From positions 1 through 64,000 of the forward strand of contig JAIQFC010000030.1 in NCBI GenBank assembly GCA_020073465.1: DNA of 64,000 nt, given 5' to 3'. The notes under the pieces were generated by a model that saw only the letters and a program-made list of their open reading frames with translations, had not been told where the DNA came from and did not search any database. Below are positions 16,364 through 24,834 of the stretch, in pieces (positions within the stretch are counted from its first letter, which is position 1; every line of letters starts with the position of its first letter). The stretch is from Terriglobia bacterium (lineage in GTDB: Bacteria; Acidobacteriota; Terriglobia; Terriglobales; Acidobacteriaceae). The position numbers and the translations under genes are program-made.

Positions 16364-17452
16364 ATGAACTTCCAAGATCGCCAGAAGCAAGTGCGGGAGC
16401 ACCTCGCGACCTCCCGATTCGAGGCATTGCTGATCAGCCATCTTCCCAACATCCGATATCTCTGCGGCTTTACTGGAAGTGCCGGTTTTCTCCTGGTACG
16501 GGAAGACCGAAGCGTCTTCTTTACCGACGTTCGCTATGACACGCAGGCGCATGAAGAAGTGAAGGGCGCGAAGGTGGTTATCGCGCGGAAGGCTCTCTTG
16601 AGCGCAGTCGGAGAATGGATCGCTGCACAGCGTAAGCGGGCGCGAGGATGGACGATCGGGATCGAGGGTGACCATCTGACGGTGGGGGAACGGAATCGCT
16701 TGGCAGACTTGCTGCCATCCGGAGTGCGGGTGAAAGGTGCCTCCGCAGCCGTAGAACGACAGCGCATGATTAAGGATCAGGATGAGTTAGGACGGATTCG
16801 CGCGGCGGTCCAGTTAGGGGCGGGGTTATTCGACCGGGCGCTTGAGGTCCTGCATCCAGGCGTGAAAGAGGCCGACGTGGCGGCGGAAATGGAGTATACC
16901 GCGCGCCGGGCAGGGGCCGAGGAGATGTCGTTTCCGACCATCATTGCCTCAGGACCGCGGTCAGCATTGCCCCACGGACGGGCTTCCAGTCAGACCATCG
17001 CCCCAGGCGGATTCGTGGTGTGCGACTTCGGTGTTATACTCGCAGGTTATTGTTCGGACCAGACCCGTACTGTATGGGTGGGCACCGCTTCTGCGGAAGC
17101 GCACCGGGCATACGAAGCGGTGCGAGAGGCGCAGCAAGCGGCAATCAACGCTGTGCGGCCCGGGACCAGAGTCGGCGAGGTCGACGGTGAGGCCCGTAAA
17201 GTATTGCGTAAAGAGGGGTTAGGGCGCTACTTCACGCACTCGACCGGGCACGGAGTGGGACTCGAGATCCACGAAGCGCCGCGCGTGGCAGCCGGGCAAG
17301 AGGAGGTCTTGAAGCCCGGGATGGTCATCACTATCGAGCCGGGAGTATACTTCCCCGGCAAATGGGGTGTGAGGATCGAGGACATGGTCGCCGTTACGGC
17401 GAACGGTTGCGAGGTGCTTACGCCGACGAGTAAAGATTTCGTGGCGATTTAG
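16364..17452 (+). CDS. M24 family Xaa-Pro aminopeptidase
   Basis: The 362-residue protein has the creatinase-like N-terminal domain (residues 1-130) and the pita-bread metallopeptidase domain of M24B enzymes, which remove the residue before proline. The metal ligands are visible: Asp in [19 protein letters not shown] (two Asp), His in [17 protein letters not shown], Glu in [10 protein letters not shown], and Glu in [10 protein letters not shown]. Length is typical of PepQ/YqhT-like enzymes. It stands upstream of accB, an arrangement also common in Gram-positive bacteria, and may share its transcript. Confidence 0.92.
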   Translation: MNFQDRQKQVREHLATSRFEALLISHLPNIRYLCGFTGSAGFLLVREDRSVFFTDVRYDTQAHEEVKGAKVVIARKALLSAVGEWIAAQRKRARGWTIGIEGDHLTVGERNRLADLLPSGVRVKGASAAVERQRMIKDQDELGRIRAAVQLGAGLFDRALEVLHPGVKEADVAAEMEYTARRAGAEEMSFPTIIASGPRSALPHGRASSQTIAPGGFVVCDFGVILAGYCSDQTRTVWVGTASAEAHRAYEAVREAQQAAINAVRPGTRVGEVDGEARKVLRKEGLGRYFTHSTGHGVGLEIHEAPRVAAGQEEVLKPGMVITIEPGVYFPGKWGVRIEDMVAVTANGCEVLTPTSKDFVAI

Positions 17453-17466
17453 GTCTTCAATTACTA

Positions 17467-17500
17467 GATTTTCGGGCCGGGCCGATCACGCCCGGCTTCT
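17467..17500 (+). terminator. Possible weak terminator or hairpin
   Basis: GCCGGGC and GCCCGGC form a stem, followed by TTCTTG rather than a clean T run. It may attenuate read-through into accB. Confidence 0.35.
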
Positions 17501-17552
17501 TGCGTGTCTGATGTCCCGGCGCGGCGGCGAGTGGCGGTCCCACCTTACCAGA

Positions 17553-18050
17553 ATGAATCAAAAAGAGCTGAAGGAACTGATCGAGTTCTTAATCGAGAAA
17601 GACATTGCCGAGTTCGAACTCGAACGCGGCGACGTCAAAGTTCGGATCAAGCGCGGGGCCGAGCACGTCGCGCCCCACGGGCAGCCTGCCATCTTTACCG
17701 TCCCAGCTCTCACCGGGTCAGCCCCGGAAGCCGGCGCCTCTCCGGCAGCGACTCAAGCGGGCGCTCCAACTCCAGCCGTTCTCAAAGAAGTCGTTCCCGA
17801 AGAGGTTCTGCACATGGTCAAGTCCCCGATTGTGGGGACGTTCTACGAAGCCCCTTCCCCGGGCGCGCCGCCGTTCGCCAAGGCGGGGGACATGGTGGAA
17901 GTGGGGCAGGTATTGTGCATTGTTGAGGCTATGAAGTTGCTGAACGAGATCGAATCGGATGTCGCTGGGGAAGTCGTCAAGAAACTGGCGGTAAACGGAC
18001 AGCCGATTGAGTATGGACAGGAGTTGTTTGCCATAAGGCCGAAGAAGTGA
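17553..18050 (+). CDS. accB: Biotin carboxyl carrier protein of acetyl-CoA carboxylase
   Basis: The 165-residue protein carries biotin for acetyl-CoA carboxylase, the first step of fatty-acid synthesis. The N-terminal helix pair [20 protein letters not shown] is typical of AccB. A Pro/Ala-rich linker leads to the biotinyl domain, where [12 protein letters not shown] holds the biotinylated lysine (K128). The frame extends upstream to 17511, but the ATG at 17553 matches the family start. A clear hairpin terminator separates it from accC. Confidence 0.95.
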   Translation: MNQKELKELIEFLIEKDIAEFELERGDVKVRIKRGAEHVAPHGQPAIFTVPALTGSAPEAGASPAATQAGAPTPAVLKEVVPEEVLHMVKSPIVGTFYEAPSPGAPPFAKAGDMVEVGQVLCIVEAMKLLNEIESDVAGEVVKKLAVNGQPIEYGQELFAIRPKK

Positions 18051-18064
18051 ACTGTTTCGAGATC

Positions 18065-18090
18065 AGGCGCGCACTGAGCGCGCCTTTTTG
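18065..18090 (+). terminator. Hairpin terminator between accB and accC
   Basis: AGGCGCGC pairs with GCGCGCCT and is followed by TTTTTG. It lies just after the accB stop, so accC may be only partly co-transcribed or need its own promoter. Confidence 0.75.
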
Positions 18091-18126
18091 TGTCTGGATC
18101 GTTGGGCTGCGTTTCTAGCGAACCAT

Positions 18127-18170
18127 CCGGGAGCGAGACGCTCCCGGGACAGCCGGCGGGACGCCGGCGC
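18127..18170. repeat. Palindrome doublet before accC
   Basis: CCGGGAGC/GCTCCCGG (18127-18147) and GCCGGC/GCCGGC (18152-18168) lie 17 bases before the accC start. The second shares GGGACAGCCGG with 14016-14033. Confidence 0.6.
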
Positions 18171-18186
18171 TACTTTTTCAAAACAC

Positions 18187-19542
18187 ATGTTTAAGAAGAT
18201 TCTGGTTGCCAATCGTGGAGAGATCGCCTTGCGCGTGATTTGCGCGTGCAAAGAACTGGGTGTGCGCACAGTCGCAATCTACAGCGAGGCGGACCGGAAT
18301 TCCCTTCCCGTGAAGTTTGCCGATGAAGCCATTTGCATTGGCCCGCCACAGTTGGCGCAAAGCTACCTGAACATTCCCGCCGTCATCAGCGCCGCCGAAA
18401 TTGCGAATGTGGAAGCCGTGCATCCCGGATACGGTTTGCTGGCCGAGAACGCCAACTTCGCGGAAGTGTGTGAGACCAGCGGTATCAAGTTCATCGGGCC
18501 TCGGCCGGAAGTCACGCGGTTGATGGGCGAGAAGGAGAAGGCCCGGGCGGCAATGAAACAGGCCGGTGTGCCCATTCTGCCCGGGTCGGACGGAATCATC
18601 GCATCCGACGGTGAGGCAATCGGGTGGGCCCGGCAGGTGGGTTTTCCCGTCATCGTGAAGGCCTCGGCGGGCGGTGGTGGCCGCGGCATGCGCATTGTAC
18701 GCAACGAAGAGGAACTCCCCGGCCTGTTCAAGGCCGCTCAAGCAGAGGCTGCCGGAGCATTCGGGAACGGCGATCTCTACATGGAAAAGTACGTCGAGCA
18801 TCCGCGCCACATCGAGTTTCAAGTGCTGGCGGACGAGCACGGCAATGTGGTGAGTTTGGGCGAGCGCGAGTGTTCGATCCAGCGGCGGCACCAGAAGTTA
18901 CTGGAGGAATCGCCGTCCACACAGGTCACCCCCGAATTACGCGACCAGATCGGAGCGGTCTTGTGCAAGTCGCTTGCCGCTATCGGATACACCAACGCGG
19001 GAACGATTGAGTTCCTGATGGATCAGGACCGGAGGCTGCACTTCATCGAGATGAATACGCGTATTCAGGTGGAGCATCCAGTCACAGAGATGGTCACCGA
19101 CGTGGACCTGGTGAAGAGCCAGATCATGATCGCCGCCGGGGCGAACATGAGTGAGGTGCTGCTGGGCCCCGTTGTTCACCGTGGGCATTCGATTGAGTGC
19201 CGCATCAACGCGGAGCATCCTGAGAAATTCACCCCATCGGCGGGAAAGATCACGGCATTTCATCCGCCCGGTGGTACGGGAGTGCGAGTCGACACTGCGG
19301 CCTATGCCGAGGGCGTGATTCCGCCCTACTACGACTCGCTGATCGCCAAGCTGATCGTGCGCGGCAAGGACCGGAACGAAGCCATCTCGCGGATGTCGCG
19401 GGCGCTGGAGATGTTCATTGTGGAGGGCGTATACACCACAATTCCGCTGCACCGCAAGATTCTCGCGGATCCGGACTTCCGCGCGGGGAAGATCGACACA
19501 GGATTCATTGAACGGTTTCTGGCGAAGAACGGCAAAGAGTAG
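18187..19542 (+). CDS. accC: Biotin carboxylase subunit of acetyl-CoA carboxylase
   Basis: The 451-residue enzyme carboxylates biotin on AccB using ATP and bicarbonate. Domain order is the biotin carboxylase N domain ([17 protein letters not shown]), the ATP-grasp domain with the glycine loop [14 protein letters not shown], the catalytic stretch [15 protein letters not shown], and the C domain ([12 protein letters not shown]). I use the ATG at 18187, where homology starts; the open frame upstream runs through the terminator and palindromes. The stop codon lies within the first heptamer of a period-7 array. Confidence 0.96.
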   Translation: MFKKILVANRGEIALRVICACKELGVRTVAIYSEADRNSLPVKFADEAICIGPPQLAQSYLNIPAVISAAEIANVEAVHPGYGLLAENANFAEVCETSGIKFIGPRPEVTRLMGEKEKARAAMKQAGVPILPGSDGIIASDGEAIGWARQVGFPVIVKASAGGGGRGMRIVRNEEELPGLFKAAQAEAAGAFGNGDLYMEKYVEHPRHIEFQVLADEHGNVVSLGERECSIQRRHQKLLEESPSTQVTPELRDQIGAVLCKSLAAIGYTNAGTIEFLMDQDRRLHFIEMNTRIQVEHPVTEMVTDVDLVKSQIMIAAGANMSEVLLGPVVHRGHSIECRINAEHPEKFTPSAGKITAFHPPGGTGVRVDTAAYAEGVIPPYYDSLIAKLIVRGKDRNEAISRMSRALEMFIVEGVYTTIPLHRKILADPDFRAGKIDTGFIERFLAKNGKE

Positions 19543-19564
19543 CGAGTGCCGAGTACCGAGTTGC
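19537..19564. repeat. Period-7 array (GAGTNCC type) over the accC stop
   Basis: Four heptamers, GAGTAGC, GAGTGCC, GAGTACC, GAGTTGC. The TAG in the first unit is the accC stop codon. No second arm is seen. Confidence 0.65.
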
Positions 19565-19589
19565 AGGAAACAACCCCTAACCTCAGACC

Positions 19590-20204
19590 ATGATTCACCT
19601 TCCCCGGCTTTACGCCATTGCGGACGCGGCATTCTTCCGAAGCGCGGCGGAGCTATCCGCCTTTGCTCAGGAACTTACCGCGGGCGGGTGCACGATTCTG
19701 CAATACCGCAATAAGAGTGGGAATGCGCGAGTGATGCTGGAGCAGGCGCAAGAACTGAAGCGGTGGGTGGGAGCATCTGTCAAACTGATCATGAATGACC
19801 GAGCAGACTTGTGCATCGCGGCGGCGTTTGATGGGGTGCACGTAGGGCACGAAGATCTTTTGCCCGAATCTGTGCGTAGCATTATCGGTTCGAAGCTGTG
19901 GCTGGGGGTCTCTACGCATAATCCTGAACAACTGCAGGAAGCCGACTGCACCTCGGCCGATTACATCGCCATCGGACCGGTGTTTACGACCTCCAGCAAA
20001 GAGAAGCCCGACCCGGTGGTGGGCCTCGAGGGAGTGCGCCGGGCGCGGCAGTTGACCCGCAAGCCGCTGGTCGCGATTGGCGGTATCACGCGGGCGAATG
20101 CCGCTTCAGTGATCGAAGCGGGGGCCGATTCCGTGGCGGTGATATCCGATCTTTTGCGGGAGCCGCGCAAATCAGCAGAGGAATTTTTCCGTATCTTGAG
20201 GTAA
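19590..20204 (+). CDS. thiE: Thiamine-phosphate synthase
   Basis: The 204-residue TIM-barrel enzyme joins the pyrimidine and thiazole halves of thiamine. Family motifs are LQYRNKSGN (pyrophosphate site), LIMNDRADLCIAAAFDGVHV, YIAIGPVFTTSSKEKP and PLVAIGGITRANA. Length is normal. It begins 48 bases after accC, separated by the heptamer array. No other thi genes and no TPP riboswitch are visible around it. Confidence 0.93.
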   Translation: MIHLPRLYAIADAAFFRSAAELSAFAQELTAGGCTILQYRNKSGNARVMLEQAQELKRWVGASVKLIMNDRADLCIAAAFDGVHVGHEDLLPESVRSIIGSKLWLGVSTHNPEQLQEADCTSADYIAIGPVFTTSSKEKPDPVVGLEGVRRARQLTRKPLVAIGGITRANAASVIEAGADSVAVISDLLREPRKSAEEFFRILR

Positions 20205-20244
20205 AGTCATTTGACCTCGGGATCGGTTCGTCGAGACGACGTCA

Positions 20245-20298
20245 GGGGCTAAAGCCCCAATCTTTGGAAGGTCTCTGCGGCACGGCCGGAAGCCGTGC
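20245..20298. repeat. Palindrome doublet before the first permease
   Basis: GGGGCTAAAGCCCC (20245-20258) and CACGGC/GCCGTG (20281-20297) lie just ahead of the permease start at 20310. Confidence 0.6.
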
Positions 20299-20309
20299 CC
20301 TTCCCGGAA

Positions 20310-21920
20310 ATGAGCCAGCCGGGTGGTCGCACAGGAGGAGTCCTGAGTACACCGATAACGCAGCCCAGCCCAACCAGCGATTGGGAAATCCACAGTCATC
20401 AGGACAAGGAACTGGTCAAAGGCCTCGGGCTGACCAGCGCCACCATGCTGGTCATGGGGTCGATGATCGGCTCAGGCATCTTTATTGTTTCGGCGGAGAT
20501 CGGCCGCGAGGTTGATTCTCCGGCGTTGCTGATCGGGGCTTGGGCAGTGGCTGGGTTCATGACGATTGTCGCCGCGCTCAGCTACGGCGAGTTGGCGGCC
20601 ATGATGCCACGGGCCGGCGGACAGTATGTTTACTTGCGCGAGGCGCTGGGGCCGCTCTGGGGATTTCTCTACGGCTGGACCTTGTTCCTGGTGATTCAGA
20701 CCGGGACGATCGCGGCCGTGGGCGTGGCTTTCGGCAAGTTTCTCGGAGTCTTCTTTCCCTCAATTTCCTCGACCCACTGGATTCTGCATCTCTGGAAGGT
20801 TCCCCCGATTCGTCTTGGACCCATGGTGCTGGGCAACATGGATGTGGGGATCAACACGCAGAATCTGATGGCGATCCTGCTGGTGATCTTCCTGTCGGTA
20901 GTCAATATCTTCGGGGTGAAAACCGGTGCGATCATCCAGAACATCTTCACGGCTGCCAAGGTGTCGGCGCTGCTGGGGCTGGCACTATTTGGAATCGCTT
21001 TGGGACGCAATGCCACGGCCGTAGCTGCAAATTTCAGCGGCAACTTCTGGCGGAATGCGGGACTCGGCGCGCAACACGCCGTGCAGGTCGGGGTCGGCGG
21101 CCCGATTGTCATGGTGGGTACGCTGACGATCCTTGCCGTGGCGCAGGTTGGCTCGCTGTTCTCCGCTGATGCGTGGAATAACGTGACCTTCACCGCGGGA
21201 GAGGTGAAGAATCCCAGCCGGAACCTGCCTCTTTCGCTGGCGCTGGGTACGGGTGTGGTCATCGCGCTCTACATCGCCTGCAACTTCATTTATCTCACCG
21301 CTCTGCCGCTCGACGGAGCACCCGGTGCGGCAACGATTCTGGGGCGGGGAATCAAGTACGCCGCCGAGGAGCGAGTCGGCACCGCGGTGATGACGCAGAT
21401 GTTCGGGGCTGTCGGCGGGCTGTTGATGGCCGCGGCCATCATGATTTCCGGCTTTGGCTGTAACAATGGCCTGATCCTATCCGGTGCGCGTGTGTATTAT
21501 GCGATGGCCAAGGACGGGCTGTTCTTCCGCAAGGTCGCCAAGTTGCATCCAACCTACAAAACGCCCGCGGTCTCGCTGATGGTGCAGATGGTGTGGACCT
21601 GCGTGCTCTGCATTTCGGGCAGCTACGGGCAACTTCTGGACTACATCATTTTTGCGGTGCTGGTGTTCTATATTCTGACGATTGTTGGGTTGTTTGTGTT
21701 GCGGCGCACGCATCCGAATGCCGAGCGGCCGTATAAGGCGGTGGGTTATCCGGTGCTGCCGGCTATTTACGTTGTGATGGCCTTATTCATCGATGTTGTA
21801 CTGCTGCGCTACAAACCGCAGTACACGTGGCCCGGGCTGATTGTTGTGCTGCTGGGAATCCCGGTGTACTACGCGTGGTCGAGAAGCGCGCGTCAAGGCG
21901 CAACCGGCGCATCAGCATGA
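20310..21920 (+). CDS. APC superfamily amino acid permease 1
   Basis: The 536-residue polytopic transporter has about twelve membrane helices. The first helix motif MVMGSMIGSGIFIVSAEIG is the unwound substrate-binding segment of APC carriers, and YGELAAMMPRAGGQYVYLRE follows helix 2. Substrate cannot be told, though the LAT-like layout favours neutral amino acids. The start is uncertain: ATG 20310 is used; an AGGAGG at about 20333 points to a start slightly further in, but only CTG is in frame there. A second permease follows 60 bases downstream. Confidence 0.85.
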   Translation: MSQPGGRTGGVLSTPITQPSPTSDWEIHSHQDKELVKGLGLTSATMLVMGSMIGSGIFIVSAEIGREVDSPALLIGAWAVAGFMTIVAALSYGELAAMMPRAGGQYVYLREALGPLWGFLYGWTLFLVIQTGTIAAVGVAFGKFLGVFFPSISSTHWILHLWKVPPIRLGPMVLGNMDVGINTQNLMAILLVIFLSVVNIFGVKTGAIIQNIFTAAKVSALLGLALFGIALGRNATAVAANFSGNFWRNAGLGAQHAVQVGVGGPIVMVGTLTILAVAQVGSLFSADAWNNVTFTAGEVKNPSRNLPLSLALGTGVVIALYIACNFIYLTALPLDGAPGAATILGRGIKYAAEERVGTAVMTQMFGAVGGLLMAAAIMISGFGCNNGLILSGARVYYAMAKDGLFFRKVAKLHPTYKTPAVSLMVQMVWTCVLCISGSYGQLLDYIIFAVLVFYILTIVGLFVLRRTHPNAERPYKAVGYPVLPAIYVVMALFIDVVLLRYKPQYTWPGLIVVLLGIPVYYAWSRSARQGATGASA

Positions 21921-21980
21921 CCCTATCCCTGTAGCCGTACCAGCGTAGCTGTCAGTGATACCAAGGAGAAACCAAAACGC

Positions 21981-23591
21981 ATGGCAAATTTGTTGGCAAC
22001 CAAGCCGCTGAACCTGCTCACGGAAGAGGCTCGCGAGACCGGCGAGCACAGCCTGAAACGGACATTGGGGGTTTTTCAACTCACTGCCCTGGGTGTGGGC
22101 GCGATCATTGGCGCGGGCATCTTTGTGATGGTGGGGCTGGGAGCGCAGTATGCCGGTCCGGGACTCTCGCTCTCGTTCGTTCTGTCCGGGCTGGGATGCG
22201 CGTTTGCCGGCCTCTGTTACGCCGAGTTTGCGGCCATGATTCCGCTGGCAGGCAGCGCCTACACATACGCTTACGCCACGCTGGGTGAGCTGCTGGCATG
22301 GATTATCGGGTGGGACCTCACGCTGGAATACGCCATGGGCGCCAGCACGGTTTCTTCGGGGTGGTCGAATCACTTCATCGAATTATTGAATATCTTCCAC
22401 ATCAAGATGCCGCTTTGGTTGGCCTACGATCACTGGACGGCGCTGAAGACTGCCGAGAAGATGATTGCCCGTCAGATGGCGCTGGCAGCGGACCCCTCTC
22501 TGGTGCCGGGCACGCAGACGTTCCTCGATAAAGTCAGCGCGCTCACTAGCGCACAGTCTCCCGAATTGGTGCAACGGGCGCATGACCTGCTGGGTGCCCC
22601 CCACCTGTTTGGGATGGAAATTGGATTTAACCTTCCCGCCTTCATTATTGCGCTGATCATTACGGCGATTCTCGTCCTCGGGATTAAAGAGAGTGCACGC
22701 TTCAACGCGACCATCGTGACCATCAAGGTGTCAGTCGTGCTCTTCGTGATCGCTTTGGGCGCTCGCTACATCAACAGCGGTAACTGGGGTACGGACTGGC
22801 ACTCCTACGCGCCTCACGGCTTCGCCGGAATCGGAGCGGGCGCTGCCTACATATTCTTCGCCTATATTGGCTTCGATGCAGTCTCGACCACGGCGCAGGA
22901 GGCCAAGAATCCGCAACGCGACTTGCCCATCGGCATGATCGCTTCGCTGGCGATCTGTACGGTCTTATACATTGCGGTGGCCGGCGTGCTGACCGGGATG
23001 GTGCACTGGCAGCAAATCAACATCGAGGCGCCGGTTGCCCGCGCATTCTTGGACCGGGGTCTCTCGACCGCGTCGCACATCATTACGCTGGGCGCGCTGG
23101 CGGGATTGACCAGCGTGATGCTGGTGATGTTGCTCGGTCAAACACGAGTGCTCTACTCGATGGCCAATGACGGGCTTTTGCCCAAGAAATTCTTCGCGGA
23201 TATCCATCCCAAGTTCCGCACTCCGTGGAAGAACACGATTCTGGTAGGCCTGCTGGCGGCGATCGTGGGTAGTGTGACACCGATTGATGACATCGGGAAA
23301 ATGGTGAACATCGGCACGTTGCTGGCGTTTGTGATTGTGTCGATTGCCGTGCTGGTCTTGCGACGCACCAATCCCGGCCAGCCGCGGCCGTTCCGGACAC
23401 CGTGGGTACCCCTGATCCCCATCCTTGGCGTGGTCTCGAACGGATACATGATGTACAAGCTGGGTTGGGTCAACTGGGCACGGCTGATTGGCTGGTTGTT
23501 AATTGGGCTGATTGTGTACTTCAGCTATGGTCAGAAGCACAGCAGGGTGCAGGCTCTGAAGTCGGGATCTGCGTCGAAGAGCACGCCATAG
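21981..23591 (+). CDS. APC superfamily amino acid permease 2 (cationic type)
   Basis: The 536-residue carrier resembles the CAT/YfnA branch. The first helix holds GVGAIIGAGIFVMVGLGAQY and helix 3 has AAMIPLAGSAYTYAYATLGE. An insertion of roughly 60 hydrophilic residues (about 150-210) separates helices 4 and 5. KNPQRDLPIGMIASLAICT is a classical APC loop. AAGGAGAAACC precedes the ATG. It shares only the fold with permease 1, so the pair is two different carriers rather than a recent duplication. A terminator follows. Confidence 0.88.
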   Translation: MANLLATKPLNLLTEEARETGEHSLKRTLGVFQLTALGVGAIIGAGIFVMVGLGAQYAGPGLSLSFVLSGLGCAFAGLCYAEFAAMIPLAGSAYTYAYATLGELLAWIIGWDLTLEYAMGASTVSSGWSNHFIELLNIFHIKMPLWLAYDHWTALKTAEKMIARQMALAADPSLVPGTQTFLDKVSALTSAQSPELVQRAHDLLGAPHLFGMEIGFNLPAFIIALIITAILVLGIKESARFNATIVTIKVSVVLFVIALGARYINSGNWGTDWHSYAPHGFAGIGAGAAYIFFAYIGFDAVSTTAQEAKNPQRDLPIGMIASLAICTVLYIAVAGVLTGMVHWQQINIEAPVARAFLDRGLSTASHIITLGALAGLTSVMLVMLLGQTRVLYSMANDGLLPKKFFADIHPKFRTPWKNTILVGLLAAIVGSVTPIDDIGKMVNIGTLLAFVIVSIAVLVLRRTNPGQPRPFRTPWVPLIPILGVVSNGYMMYKLGWVNWARLIGWLLIGLIVYFSYGQKHSRVQALKSGSASKSTP

Positions 23592-23615
23592 GCTGAGTCT
23601 CTTTCGCTGGCCTCT

Positions 23616-23650
23616 GGGCTCTCCGCACAGCGCGGAGGGCCTTTTTGTTT
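23616..23650 (+). terminator. Rho-independent terminator
   Basis: GGGCTCTCCGC pairs imperfectly with GCGGAGGGCC, followed by TTTTTGTTTTAT. It ends the permease unit. Confidence 0.78.
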
Positions 23651-23730
23651 TATAGTCGTGGGTCGGCGGAGTGGCTGGTTGCGGCGGACGTTTCGCAAAT
23701 AGCTTCCAGTCCCTGTGGCACTTCCACCTC

Positions 23731-23793
23731 AGGGGCTGAAGCCCTCGAAAAAAGGAAAGGCTTTACCGCAGCGCTGAAAGCGCTGCGCCACCC
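23731..23793. repeat. Palindrome doublet before the potassium channel gene
   Basis: GGGGCTGAAGCCC (from 23732) and the long stem CGCAGCGC/GCGCTGCG around TGAAA (23767-23787), then CCACCCA. The GCGCTGCGCCACCCA end is repeated several times at 26461-26580. Confidence 0.65.
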
Positions 23794-23832
23794 AGAGCCA
23801 ACCCGCCGCTGGAGTGAGCCATTCGTATTTCG

Positions 23833-24834
23833 ATGAAGGCCTTTCGCAATCTCCGAACCATCGGTGCACTCCTGCTGCTGATCATGGCAGTCGGCACCGC
23901 GGGCTATCACTTCATCGAGGGTTGGCCGTGGTTTGATGGCTTCTACATGGTGATCACGACGCTGACCACCATCGGATACCAGGAGGTGCATCCACTCTCG
24001 CACGCCGGGCGCATCTTCAACGTGTTCGTAATTCTCGGGGGCGTGTCGCTGCTGTTGCTGGGCGTCGGGGCCCTGAGCCAGGCTTTGCTAGAATTCGAGC
24101 TGCAAAGCTTCTTCGGAAGGCGGCGCATGGAGCGCGAAATCGGACGTCTCGACGGCCATTACATTATCTGCGGCATGGGACGCGTGGGGCGCAGCGTAGC
24201 ACGCGAACTGACGCGCAAACCGGCAGCCTTCGTAATGATCGAAAGTGCCGAATGCAAGTCGCAGCGTTACAGTGGCGAGAATTGGCTGGTCGTGACGGGA
24301 GACGCCACGCAGGAGTCGGTCCTGCGTCAGGCGCAGATCGAGCGGGCTCGCGGTCTGATTGCCGCTACCACCACGGACGCCACCAATCTCTACATTGTCC
24401 TGACCGCACGCGGGTTGAATCCGCGACTGAAGATCATTGCCCGAGCCAGTGAAGACGGAGCGGAAAAGCACTTGCTCACCGCCGGAGCTGATTCGGTAGT
24501 CTCTCCGTACTCCTTTGCCGGGCAGCGCATTGCGCAGTCTCTGTTGCGGCCTCACGTGGTCAGCTTTCTCGACACCGCGACCACGCACCTGGGCATGGAT
24601 CTTGAAATCGGCGAGATCCAGGTGACGGGGAAATCAGTCTTCGCCGGGAAGACGATCGAGAGTTCCCGCATCCGGCAGGACCGGGGCGTGATCATTCTCG
24701 CCATCAAGCGGCAGCAGGGCATGCGGTTCAATCCGGCGCCCGATGAACCCATCCAGCCCGACGACTGCCTGATCGCGATGGGGGAACCGTCCCAGTTGCG
24801 ACGGCTCGAGCAGACGGCGGCTTCTCAATCATGA
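23833..24834 (+). CDS. Two-TM potassium channel with RCK (TrkA-N/TrkA-C) domains
   Basis: The 333-residue channel has TM1 (GALLLLIMAVGTAGYHF), a pore loop with the filter TTLTTIGYQEV (GYQ instead of GYG), TM2 (VFVILGGVSLLLLGVGAL), then an RCK domain starting HYIICGMGRVGRSVARELT (Rossmann GxGxxG) and a TrkA-C domain at about residues 245-325. MthK-like channels are gated by ligands at RCK. It overlaps the NAD(P)HX repair gene by ATGA, suggesting coupled expression, possibly with nucleotide sensing by RCK; the link is speculative. Confidence 0.9.
   Translation: MKAFRNLRTIGALLLLIMAVGTAGYHFIEGWPWFDGFYMVITTLTTIGYQEVHPLSHAGRIFNVFVILGGVSLLLLGVGALSQALLEFELQSFFGRRRMEREIGRLDGHYIICGMGRVGRSVARELTRKPAAFVMIESAECKSQRYSGENWLVVTGDATQESVLRQAQIERARGLIAATTTDATNLYIVLTARGLNPRLKIIARASEDGAEKHLLTAGADSVVSPYSFAGQRIAQSLLRPHVVSFLDTATTHLGMDLEIGEIQVTGKSVFAGKTIESSRIRQDRGVIILAIKRQQGMRFNPAPDEPIQPDDCLIAMGEPSQLRRLEQTAASQS

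Noticed and set aside
19543-19590. TPP riboswitch upstream of thiE
   Set aside because: The gap is only about 48 bases and is filled mainly by a heptamer array; no TPP-switch core is present.
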